This document shows, piece after piece, positions 1 through 5,797 of a DNA stretch of 5,797 bases; position 1 is the first letter of the stretch, and every line of letters starts with the position of its first letter. The notes beneath the pieces were generated by a model, which ran no database searches, was not told where the DNA came from, and saw only the letters and a program-made list of their open reading frames with translations. Source of the stretch: JAJISG01 sp964347345 (lineage in GTDB: Archaea; Thermoplasmatota; Thermoplasmata; RBG-16-68-12; JAJISG01); NCBI GenBank assembly GCA_964347345.1, contig CAYFYB010000048.1, forward strand, positions 1 through 5,797. Direction: 5' to 3'. The position numbers were made by a program, and so were the translations under genes.

Positions 1-560
1 CCCACGAGTGGGAACTGCGGGCCGGGGAGACGTTGACCTTCCAGCTGCCTACGGCCGAAGTCATGGTGTATAAACACACAGGAACCGGTTGCACTGAACC
101 AGAAGCAATCAGCGGTACGCTGACCTTCGGTCAGTCGAGCCCTGATCTGTCAGGCAATTACGACTCAGCGACGAAAACCCTACGAATCGTGGGACCCTTC
201 GACCCGACGATGGAAACCTTACCCTTATCTCAATCGTGGCCCACCATCGAGTTCGTACTGGAGCAGGCGGCCGGATCCCCCAGTTCAGTGAGCAAGAATC
301 CTGACTCGATGGCTGTGGAGGCTTCCGATCCGCCAAAACAGATGGATGGACGAGCCCCCCTATTGCAAGGGGAGGAAGTGAGGAGCGGGAGCGCACACAT
401 GCTGCTGGGGGTGTCAGGACTTCCACAAAATACGCCCCCGCAGGCCGTCGGGGTTTCCCTGCTTCATTCTGTCACATCCCTCATTCTCATTCCTCTCGTC
501 TCCGCCCCGTTCTCACGTCACCGCTACCTTCGTATAGGAGGGCCTAGTCCCTTGGCGTGA
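1..560 (+). CDS. C-terminal part of a surface protein, paralogue of the next gene (5' truncated)
   Basis: The reading frame is already open at the left edge (first full codon at base 3) and closes with TGA at 558-560, so only the 3' end is present; the TTG at 33 is internal. The first ~95 visible residues match the C-terminal block of the following gene: WELRAGETLTF aligns with WDLGPGEMITF, and both share the pattern K-T-L, then G-P-F, then P..IEF at similar spacing. It is therefore the end of a tandem paralogue, and the lost N-terminus may have carried a membrane anchor and PKD domain like its neighbour. Function is unknown. After about base 300 the similarity ends and the sequence becomes low in obvious coding character, with a hydrophobic stretch near 445-505. 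The real stop may lie earlier if there is a frameshift, or the gene may be decaying. Third-position GC looks lower than in the neighbours. Confidence 0.6.
   Translation, partial: HEWELRAGETLTFQLPTAEVMVYKHTGTGCTEPEAISGTLTFGQSSPDLSGNYDSATKTLRIVGPFDPTMETLPLSQSWPTIEFVLEQAAGSPSSVSKNPDSMAVEASDPPKQMDGRAPLLQGEEVRSGSAHMLLGVSGLPQNTPPQAVGVSLLHSVTSLILIPLVSAPFSRHRYLRIGGPSPLA
300..556 (+). other. Doubtful coding tail or intergenic region between the paralogues
   Basis: These bases are formally open in the frame of the upstream gene but encode ~85 residues with no counterpart in the downstream paralogue, whose own tail after the shared IEF motif is only ~40 residues. The stretch from about 449 to 514 is strongly pyrimidine-rich and would encode a hydrophobic segment (VSLLHSVTSLILIPLVSAPF) followed by basic residues (SRHRYLR), which would suit a C-terminal membrane anchor. 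A short hairpin, CCCCT at 357-361 with AGGGG at 368-372, has no following T-tract, so I do not call it a terminator. The region may be a true tail, or intergenic sequence that happens to lack stops. Confidence 0.35.
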
Positions 561-571
561 GACACCTATTG

Positions 572-582
572 GGAAGTGATCC
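572..582 (+). promoter_or_regulatory. Strong Shine-Dalgarno site that decides the start of the PKD protein
   Basis: GGAAGTGATCC matches 10 of 11 bases of GGAGGTGATCC, the full complement of the usual archaeal 16S rRNA 3' end. The GGAAG core lies 7 bases before the GTG at 584. The alternative GTG at 557 has its nearest GGAGG at 537-541, about 15 bases away, which is too far for an ordinary SD. This favours translation from 584. Confidence 0.6.
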
Positions 583-583
583 T

Positions 584-2410
584 GTGGCTGAAGGACAAAC
601 ACCTTCGCGTCTCAAATGGATTATAGTCTTGCTAGTGGCCGTCATCGTGGTCGCGAGCGCGACAGCGGCCGTGATGTTCTTGATACCTCCATCCGCTCCT
701 CCAGTGGTGAAGGCCCACTTCTCCGTGGAAAGGGACCTGATGACCGTCCGCCTCAACGCCTCCAGCTCTGAGGGAAGCATAGACAGCTATCAATGGGACT
801 TCGGAGACGGTGGAACCGCGGCAGGCGTCACAGCAGAGCACACCTACACAACCCCTGGCAAGTATGAGGTCAACCTCACCGTCAAGAGCGGCGATATTGA
901 GAACTCGCGCAAGCAGCCCGTCTCGGTAAACCATCAGACCCTGGACTACGTCATGTATGACTTCTTCAACGTCCCCTTCAGGGACTTCTGGGACCCCCGC
1001 ACCCCGGTGTACGAGGACGCCCCCATTGGCTACGAGTGCTTCGCCCCCGAGACCTGCGATGACTACGCCCGCTACCCCTACGTCAACTTCTACCCCTGGG
1101 AGGATGACCTCCTCGACATTACCCTCTATTCCAGCTACAGGATGAAGGTGCAGGGCAGGAACCTGAGCCACTACACCATCGACAGCCCCGTCATCTTCCC
1201 CCTGCTGGGAGACAAGAGCATTTCTGGTGGCGAAGTCAAGATCAACTGGACCTTCGACTACGTGGGACCGGCAAGGCAGACCGTGATAGAGCAGGACCTG
1301 GGAATGCGTCCACGGGAACTCTCGGGGTTCCAGGACGGCTTCATGACGGAGCTCCTGGGTACGATGGAGATGGACTATGACACCTCTCGTAAGGTCTTTG
1401 GCGTGGAGGGCGAGCCGCAGGCATGGTGGGCAGCCAACACCGCTGCCGGGGAAGAGTGGGGCCAGCTGGAGTTCGATTGGGCCGACTGGCTGGACGATCA
1501 GGGCAACAACGTGCTGGACATCTTCAACGGCTTCAACTGGTGGTACGTGATCATCTACTTCGACATGAAGCCGGAGATTGCGCAGAATCAGGACGGGACC
1601 AACACCACGGTGGTCGACCTCCAGCTGATAACGTGGGGCCACGAGACCCTCCTATCGAGATGGTTCTACTGGGGCACTGGCACCTACCCAGATGGGGAGG
1701 CCAACGGATGGTGGGGGAAAGAGAATGGCTGGTTCGAGGACCTGAGCTTCACGGCCACCATCGGTGCGGCATTCTCCTTCGACCTGGACACGGGGAAGCA
1801 GTATGACTTCTCCGGCACGACCGCTGAGGGGACCATCGGTACGGATCAGGCCAAACCCGTGTGGGTGTGGGAGGCGCAGCTGATAGACTACATGCCCAAC
1901 TCTTCGACCAATAAGCCGCGGTCCGAACTCAACCCCTACTACGAGCGAGGGATGACTTACCTGAACGGGGTTCCCGGCTCCCCATACTACAACACCGAAT
2001 ACAGGTATGACTACGTCCCCTCGGCCTGGGATCTGGGCCCGGGGGAAATGATCACCTTCAAGATGCCCAAGGGGGAGGTCATCTTCTTCGATCCGCTGCA
2101 GTCAGAGTGGAATAACGCTACGAAGAAACCGAATCTGGTGTCGAGGATGGGTCGGATGACCCTCCACAGCCTCTTCCCTGAGGACGCAGGCGTGTGGTAT
2201 GAGGATGAGAAGACCCTCGTCCTGGCGGGCCCCTTCAGCGTGGACGTCGAGTTCCCGCCGCCCTTCGGCCATCCCTACATCGAGTTCGGGATGGAAACGG
2301 GATCCTCCTCGGCGCCACCGATGACCCAGCCCTCTTCATTCCACCCCCTGATCCAGGTGGTTGCTCGTCGACCGGACCATCTCATCATGCCTGTATATAG
2401 AGAACTTTGA
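584..2410 (+). CDS. Membrane-anchored, Trp-rich surface protein with a PKD domain, function unknown
   Basis: The protein has 608 residues from GTG 584, the start with the best SD; GTG 557 would add nine residues and give a 4-base GTGA overlap with the upstream stop. Residues ~11-34 form one hydrophobic segment after a short basic N-terminus, a signal anchor or uncleaved signal peptide, so the rest should lie outside the cell. Residues ~43-115 are a PKD domain, with the hallmark WDFGDG at 71-76 and HTY followed by PGKYEV at 86-96. PKD domains are Ig-like folds that usually mediate binding or spacing in surface proteins. The remaining ~490 residues match no family I recognise. They are rich in Trp (about 22 in the whole protein) and Tyr, contain a Cys pair at 152 and 158, and end in a block shared with the upstream gene. 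Seven N-X-S/T sequons (N58, 97, 193, 221, 340, 439, 511) fit a glycosylated archaeal exoprotein. No catalytic motif is evident. It ends 39 bases before the ATPase gene. Confidence 0.85.
   Translation: MAEGQTPSRLKWIIVLLVAVIVVASATAAVMFLIPPSAPPVVKAHFSVERDLMTVRLNASSSEGSIDSYQWDFGDGGTAAGVTAEHTYTTPGKYEVNLTVKSGDIENSRKQPVSVNHQTLDYVMYDFFNVPFRDFWDPRTPVYEDAPIGYECFAPETCDDYARYPYVNFYPWEDDLLDITLYSSYRMKVQGRNLSHYTIDSPVIFPLLGDKSISGGEVKINWTFDYVGPARQTVIEQDLGMRPRELSGFQDGFMTELLGTMEMDYDTSRKVFGVEGEPQAWWAANTAAGEEWGQLEFDWADWLDDQGNNVLDIFNGFNWWYVIIYFDMKPEIAQNQDGTNTTVVDLQLITWGHETLLSRWFYWGTGTYPDGEANGWWGKENGWFEDLSFTATIGAAFSFDLDTGKQYDFSGTTAEGTIGTDQAKPVWVWEAQLIDYMPNSSTNKPRSELNPYYERGMTYLNGVPGSPYYNTEYRYDYVPSAWDLGPGEMITFKMPKGEVIFFDPLQSEWNNATKKPNLVSRMGRMTLHSLFPEDAGVWYEDEKTLVLAGPFSVDVEFPPPFGHPYIEFGMETGSSSAPPMTQPSSFHPLIQVVARRPDHLIMPVYREL
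2394..2399 (+). promoter_or_regulatory. Possible TATA box for the ATPase gene
   Basis: TATATA lies 50 bases upstream of the TTG start, inside the last codons of the PKD protein gene. At the usual archaeal spacing of about 25 bases, transcription would begin near 2420 and leave a leader of roughly 25-30 bases. No purine-rich BRE is visible just upstream, and the ATPase could equally be read through from the upstream gene, so this is a weak call. Confidence 0.3.
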
Positions 2411-2449
2411 TGTGGAAACCGTGGCTACTCGAAGCTGCTCGGTGGAACA

Positions 2450-3529
2450 TTGACGACCTACGATGTGGAGGTAAAGGGAATCACAAAGGTCTTCGACGGT
2501 GAAGTCGTGGCCGTCGATGACGTCTCCTTTGGAATAGAGGCGGGAAGGTTCTTCACCCTGCTCGGGCCCAGCGGGAGTGGGAAGAGCACCGTCCTGAGAA
2601 TCATTGGCGGCCTGGAGACACCCACGAAAGGCGAGGTCTACATCCAGGACCAGATGGTGAACGAAGTACCGCCCTACCAGAGGCCCACCAGCATGGTGTT
2701 CCAGAGCCTGGCCCTGTTTCCTCACCTGAACGTCGCCGGGAACGTGGGCTTCGGCCTCAAGATGAGGAAGGTGGACAGGCCGACCATAGAGAGAAGGGTC
2801 AACAGGACGCTGGAGTTGGTGGAACTGCCACCCACCCGCTATGCCAGCAGGAGGGTCCATCAACTCAGCGGGGGCGAGAGGCAGAGGGTCGCTCTGGCCA
2901 GGGCCCTTATCACAGAGCCCCGCATCCTACTCTTGGACGAACCCCTGGGCGCCTTGGACCTACTGTTGCGAAGGGCCATGCAGGTGGAGATCAAGAAGCT
3001 GCAGAAGCGCCTGGGCATCACCTTCATCTTCGTCACCCACGACCAGGAGGAGGCCCTCACCATGAGCGACGATATCGGCGTCATCAACCAGGGCCGCCTG
3101 GAGCAGATCGGGGATGCCAGGAAGATTTACGAGAAGCCGGCGACGAAGTTCGTGGCTGGCTTCATCGGGGAGACGAACCTGATAGACGGACAGGTGAAGG
3201 AGGTGGGGGACAAGGCCGTGGTGGACCACGACTCCTTTGAGTCCCTCGTCCTTCCCTATGGCTTGAAGAGCGGCCAGAAGGTGACTCTGGCCATTAGGCC
3301 GGAAAAGATGAGGATGGGGCAGGAGGCCAAGGCCTCGGTCAACAGGCTCTCAGGTAAGATATTAGACGAGGTTTACATCGGCTCGTCTGCCAAGGTCCAG
3401 GCGGAGGTGGAGGGAGGCCTCGTCCTCCGCATCCAGGTCCTCATAAAGGACGTGGGGAAGGTGCCAGAGATAGGATCCGAGGTCCAAGTGGGCTGGGATC
3501 CCGAGAACGTCGCAATCATCCAGAGGTAG
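2450..3529 (+). CDS. potA: ABC transporter ATP-binding subunit, spermidine/putrescine type (PotA-like)
   Basis: This is the cytoplasmic ATPase that powers an importer. In its 359 residues the nucleotide-binding domain comes first: Walker A GPSGSGKST at 39-47, Q-loop glutamine Q85 in VFQSLALFPH, signature LSGGERQRVALARAL from 139, Walker B ILLLDEP with D163 and E164, D-loop GALD at 167-170 and switch histidine H197 in VTHDQEEA. All catalytic residues are present. The signature has LSGGE instead of LSGGQ, a common variant in this family. PATKFVAGFIGETNLIDG leads into a C-terminal TOBE-type regulatory domain (~240-357) containing AIRPEKM, typical of the PotA/MalK/CysA group. Length fits the family. 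The TTG start gives the expected N-terminus, with only a weak GGTGG SD 4 bases upstream; no better start is visible. PotD- and PotB-like neighbours point to polyamine uptake, although ATPases of this group also serve iron, thiamine or sugar systems. Confidence 0.93.
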   Translation: MTTYDVEVKGITKVFDGEVVAVDDVSFGIEAGRFFTLLGPSGSGKSTVLRIIGGLETPTKGEVYIQDQMVNEVPPYQRPTSMVFQSLALFPHLNVAGNVGFGLKMRKVDRPTIERRVNRTLELVELPPTRYASRRVHQLSGGERQRVALARALITEPRILLLDEPLGALDLLLRRAMQVEIKKLQKRLGITFIFVTHDQEEALTMSDDIGVINQGRLEQIGDARKIYEKPATKFVAGFIGETNLIDGQVKEVGDKAVVDHDSFESLVLPYGLKSGQKVTLAIRPEKMRMGQEAKASVNRLSGKILDEVYIGSSAKVQAEVEGGLVLRIQVLIKDVGKVPEIGSEVQVGWDPENVAIIQR

Positions 3530-3543
3530 GTGGGGGAATCAAA

Positions 3544-3553
3544 GGATATATAT
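3544..3553 (+). promoter_or_regulatory. Probable archaeal TATA box for the binding-protein gene
   Basis: The A/T-rich run ATATATATT (3546-3554), preceded by AAAGG, stands out in an otherwise GC-rich window and lies in the only sizeable gap within the transporter genes. Initiation about 25 bases downstream would fall near 3575, giving a leader of ~60 bases before the ATG at 3636. An internal promoter would let the binding protein be made in excess of the ATPase, which is common for ABC importers. This is inferred from sequence only. Confidence 0.5.
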
Positions 3554-3574
3554 TCAAGGGTCCGATTGAATATA
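3549..3574. repeat. Perfect 9-bp inverted repeat overlapping the TATA box, candidate operator
   Basis: TATATTCAA at 3549-3557 is the exact reverse complement of TTGAATATA at 3566-3574, with an 8-base spacer, GGGTCCGA. The left arm overlaps the TATA-like box and the right arm reaches the expected transcription start. This is a typical place for an archaeal repressor to block TBP/TFB or RNA polymerase. Spacing between arm centres is 17 bases, roughly one and a half helical turns. The same bases could fold as an RNA hairpin if read through from the ATPase gene, but no T-tract follows, so a terminator is less likely. Confidence 0.6.
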
Positions 3575-3621
3575 CAGAATCCTGGAGGAGAGGATGAGGT
3601 AAGGTACTCCAGCGAGGCGTT

Positions 3622-3627
3622 GGAGGA
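3622..3627 (+). promoter_or_regulatory. Shine-Dalgarno site of the binding-protein gene
   Basis: GGAGGA, with its GGAGG core 9 bases before the ATG at 3636, supports that start. A second GGAGG at 3584-3588 lies too far upstream for this ATG and instead precedes a two-codon reading frame, ATG AGG TAA, at 3594-3602. Confidence 0.65.
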
Positions 3628-3635
3628 ATAGCCGA

Positions 3636-5018
3636 ATGGAGCCAAAGAAGCCTGAGGGTGTCTCTAGACGTCGATTTCTGAAGCTGCTGGGAATCGGAGG
3701 AGCGGCTGCGGCAGTTGCCGGAGGTCTCGGATACGGTTTCCTGTCAGGGGCCTTTTCCAGGCCCAGACCTGAGGAGGAAGTCCCCTGGGAGGTGGCCCCG
3801 GGAGTGGTGGACTACAGCATGGTTTCGGAGGAGATCGCCAACACGACCCTCAAAGTAGCCCAGTGGTACGACTACTGGCCCGGGAGCTTCATTCTGGACT
3901 TCCAGAATTTCATCAAGGAGAAGTACGGGGTTAGCGTCAAGGTCGTGCAGGACATCTTCGTCAGCAACGAGGAGCTGTGGCTGTGGCTCACCCTGAATAA
4001 GAGGGAGTATGACGTGTTCTTCCCCTCCAACTACTACGTTGAACTGATGGAGGGGGCCGACATGGTGTACAACCTGAACCCTGACTGGCTGCCCAACATT
4101 CAGTACATAGATCCGAAGCAGATGAACGTCCCGGCGGAAAAGCCCTACGATAGAAGAGCCGACGGCTCCATGATAGCCCTTCCCTACTACTGGGGGACCA
4201 CGGGAATGGCCTGGAACTACGAGTGGATTGCTGACGCGGACATCGAGGCGGAGGGTTGGGAGTTCTACTTGCGGAAGACCTACAACAGTCCCAAGGGCGA
4301 GACCCTGAACCTGGAAGGCAACCTGCTCCTCTTGGACGACCAGCGGGACGTGCTGATGATGGGTTTCAAGGGGGCGGGCTGGAAGGAGCAACTTGAGGAG
4401 GGACTGACACCCACGGCCATTCCCCTGAACTCCGCACCTCCTTACAATGGCGAGTACCAGTGGTCCAGCAACGAGACTGCTCCGGAGAAGCTGCAGAAGG
4501 CCAAGGAGTTCCTCCTTGCCGCCAAACCCCAGGTCTTCAAGTTCGAGAGCGCCCAGCAGGGCGTGTGGCTCATCCCAGGACCCGGGGGGAAGCCCTTCAA
4601 GTTCGTCAGCCAGGCCTGGAATGGGGACATTGCCAATGCGAAACAGCCCCAGGCCCCCACCCCGAACCCCATCAACTACATGGTGCCCAAACAGGGCGGG
4701 GCCCGGTGGATCGACGCCATGGCCATCCACAGCAGGTCCCGAAACCTCTTCCTGGCCCACGAATTCCTAAACTTCATCCACGATCCCGAGGTGAACAAGA
4801 GGCTCACCGACTGGAACCTGTATCCCACGCCGAACCTAGCGGCGAAGGACATCTTGAGGACTTACCCGAAGGGACCGGGTCAGACCTACGACCCCAGGGA
4901 GGACCCCCTAATCTACCACCCCGACAGCGTCCTGCTGAGGTGCGACTTCGAGAAGGACGTGGGTCTCGAGGTGCTGCAGGACCACTACTTCCCCATCTGG
5001 ACGGAACTTCAGTCCTAG
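3636..5018 (+). CDS. potD: Tat-exported substrate-binding protein of a polyamine-type ABC importer (PotD-like)
   Basis: This extracytoplasmic protein delivers its ligand to the permease. The N-terminus has a complete twin-arginine motif, SRRRFLK at 10-16, then a hydrophobic Ala/Gly-rich segment at ~17-38. It should therefore be exported folded. No lipobox cysteine follows, so it is either released or held by the uncleaved signal. The mature part fits the PotD/PotF family throughout. Aligned from memory to E. coli PotD polyamine contacts, I see W77 (W34), Y80 (Y37), S131 and Y133 (S83, Y85) in PSNYYV, D235 (D168), W328 (W229) in AWNG, and W358 and D360 (W255, D257) in RWID. Changes are Y78 for T35, D238 for E171 and E439 for Q327. 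At 460 residues it is about 100 longer than PotD, partly from the N-terminal linker and extra sequence around 245-325. Spermidine or putrescine is the likeliest ligand; another organic cation is possible. Confidence 0.9.
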   Translation: MEPKKPEGVSRRRFLKLLGIGGAAAAVAGGLGYGFLSGAFSRPRPEEEVPWEVAPGVVDYSMVSEEIANTTLKVAQWYDYWPGSFILDFQNFIKEKYGVSVKVVQDIFVSNEELWLWLTLNKREYDVFFPSNYYVELMEGADMVYNLNPDWLPNIQYIDPKQMNVPAEKPYDRRADGSMIALPYYWGTTGMAWNYEWIADADIEAEGWEFYLRKTYNSPKGETLNLEGNLLLLDDQRDVLMMGFKGAGWKEQLEEGLTPTAIPLNSAPPYNGEYQWSSNETAPEKLQKAKEFLLAAKPQVFKFESAQQGVWLIPGPGGKPFKFVSQAWNGDIANAKQPQAPTPNPINYMVPKQGGARWIDAMAIHSRSRNLFLAHEFLNFIHDPEVNKRLTDWNLYPTPNLAAKDILRTYPKGPGQTYDPREDPLIYHPDSVLLRCDFEKDVGLEVLQDHYFPIWTELQS

Positions 5019-5084
5019 TATTGTGGGAGGACTGATATCGGAGGAGAAACGATCAGCGCAGAACGGCCTTGGAGGCTGTAACTG
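5019..5084 (+). other. Short gap between the binding-protein and permease genes
   Basis: The 66-base spacer contains several SD-like purine runs (GGGAGG at 5025-5030, GGAGGAG at 5040-5046) but no ATG before 5085 and no terminator-like hairpin with a T-tract. Co-transcription of the two genes is likely. Confidence 0.45.
5071..5075 (+). promoter_or_regulatory. Shine-Dalgarno site of the permease gene
   Basis: GGAGG ends 9 bases before the ATG at 5085. An in-frame TAA at 5079-5081 rules out an upstream start, so this site and ATG define the N-terminus. Confidence 0.65.
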
Positions 5085-5797
5085 ATGCGGGAAGCTGCAA
5101 AAGCCGGTGTCACCCTCTCTCCTGCCACCCTGTGGCTCATCATCTTTCTCGCCCTGCCCATGTCGCTGGCCTTCGTCTACGGCTTTGCGACAGTGACGCC
5201 GACCTATCAGGTGACCCTGGTAGAAAGGACCTACAGGTGGTACGCGGAGGCCCTCGCCTGGGGAGGAGAGGTGGTCCAGCTCACCCTGAAGACCTTCGGT
5301 GTGGCCACCCTCAGCACGGTGTTGGCCATACTGCTTGGGTACCCGGTGGCGTACTACCTGGCTCGCCTCTCCCCGGAGAAATGGCGTGGAGTGCTTGTGG
5401 CCCTCATGGTCATACCCTTCTGGATAAGCTTTGTCGTCCAGCTGATGGCCATCTTCCCCTTCACCATAGCCGGCGGTTACTTCGACGTATTCGCCAGCAG
5501 GCTGGGCCTGATGCCCCCCTGCAGCGAGGGGTCGCCCTTCTCCTATTTCTGCTTCGGGAGCCCCGGCATGGTGGTTCCGGTCCTCGTCTACATATGGATT
5601 CCCTTCATGATCCTACCCCTTTTCACCTCCCTGGTCAAGATAGAACAGGAGACCCTGGAGGCCGCCTACGACCTGGGAGCCAGCCGCCTGCGCGCCTTCC
5701 TGAGCGTCACCTTCCCCCTCAGCTTCCCGGGACTCATTACGGGTTCCATCCTCATCTTCATCAGTGTCCTGGGCTCCTTCATTGAGCCCCTCTGGGT
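5085..5797 (+). CDS. potB: ABC importer permease subunit, PotB-like (3' truncated by window end)
   Basis: This membrane subunit forms half of the channel of the importer. The frame stays open from ATG 5085 to the right edge (237 codons plus two bases), so the C-terminus is missing. Five hydrophobic segments are visible at about 13-36, 67-93, 102-127, 160-184 and 216-235; the family usually has six. The cytoplasmic loop between segments 4 and 5 carries the EAA motif that docks on the ATPase: EAAYDLGAS from 192 and the downstream FPL. IPFWISFVV near 110-118 resembles the PFWTSFLV stretch typical of PotB rather than PotC. With the EAA loop inside, the loop at ~128-158 lies outside; it contains two cysteines, C146 and C156, which could form a disulfide. 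A PotC-type partner is expected just beyond the window. Assignment to the MetI-like permease superfamily is secure; polyamine specificity rests on the neighbours. Confidence 0.92.
   Translation, partial: MREAAKAGVTLSPATLWLIIFLALPMSLAFVYGFATVTPTYQVTLVERTYRWYAEALAWGGEVVQLTLKTFGVATLSTVLAILLGYPVAYYLARLSPEKWRGVLVALMVIPFWISFVVQLMAIFPFTIAGGYFDVFASRLGLMPPCSEGSPFSYFCFGSPGMVVPVLVYIWIPFMILPLFTSLVKIEQETLEAAYDLGASRLRAFLSVTFPLSFPGLITGSILIFISVLGSFIEPLW

Noticed and set aside
357..372. Short hairpin CCCCT/AGGGG considered as a terminator
   Set aside because: The stem is only five base pairs and no T-tract follows; such hairpins are expected by chance in GC-rich DNA.
632..1642. 336-codon open frame on the minus strand opposite the PKD protein gene
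   Set aside because: It is antisense to a well-supported gene; GC-rich third positions keep such frames open. The translation is a low-complexity Val/Leu/Gly/His-rich string with no recognisable motif.
2336..2863. 175-codon minus-strand frame across the junction of the PKD protein and ATPase genes
   Set aside because: It overlaps the intact Walker A and Q-loop coding region of the ATPase on the other strand and shows no family signature.
3744..4760. 338-codon open frame on the minus strand opposite the binding-protein gene
   Set aside because: Same cause: it mirrors a clear PotD-family gene and encodes no recognisable domain.
4460..5035. 191-codon plus-strand frame inside the binding-protein gene
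   Set aside because: Out-of-frame shadow of the PotD-like gene; the composition is Arg/Gly/Pro-rich without motifs.
5032..5056. CTGAT/ATCAG inverted repeat before the permease gene
   Set aside because: The arms are five bases with a 15-base spacer, well within chance expectation.
5069..5785. 238-codon plus-strand frame starting at TTG 5069
   Set aside because: It overlaps the PotB-like permease in another frame. Its product is rich in His, Arg, Pro and Ser with no membrane segments, while the frame from 5085 encodes a clear permease with the EAA motif.

Overview
The window reads as a piece of an archaeal chromosome, most likely from an uncultured euryarchaeon of the Thermoplasmata type. The signs are TATA-like boxes at promoter distance from starts, strong Shine-Dalgarno (SD) sites close to the archaeal consensus, frequent AGG arginine and ATA isoleucine codons, GC-rich third positions, and a secreted protein with a PKD domain and many N-glycosylation sequons. 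The archaeal assignment is fairly likely. The finer placement is only an impression and was not tested by any search.

Layout, all on the + strand. (1) Bases 1-560 hold the 3' end of a gene whose first ~95 visible residues resemble the C-terminus of the next gene; its last ~85 codons are doubtful. (2) Bases 584-2410 encode a membrane-anchored, tryptophan-rich surface protein with one PKD domain and a large domain I do not recognise. (3) Bases 2450-3529 encode a PotA-type ABC ATPase. (4) Bases 3530-3635 are a leader region with a TATA-like box embedded in a perfect 9-bp inverted repeat, a candidate promoter and operator. (5) Bases 3636-5018 encode a PotD-type substrate-binding protein with a twin-arginine signal. 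(6) From 5085 a PotB-type permease gene runs off the right edge.

Genes 3, 4 and 6 form most of a spermidine/putrescine-type importer. The binding protein captures the ligand outside the membrane, the permease (probably with a PotC-type partner beyond the window) forms the channel, and the ATPase drives transport. The binding protein keeps most positions that contact polyamines in E. coli PotD, so a polyamine or similar organic cation is the best guess.

The least familiar part is the tandem pair of related surface proteins directly upstream of the importer. Their position suggests, but does not prove, a role at the cell surface linked to uptake. I see no RNA genes, mobile elements, CRISPR arrays or convincing terminators.
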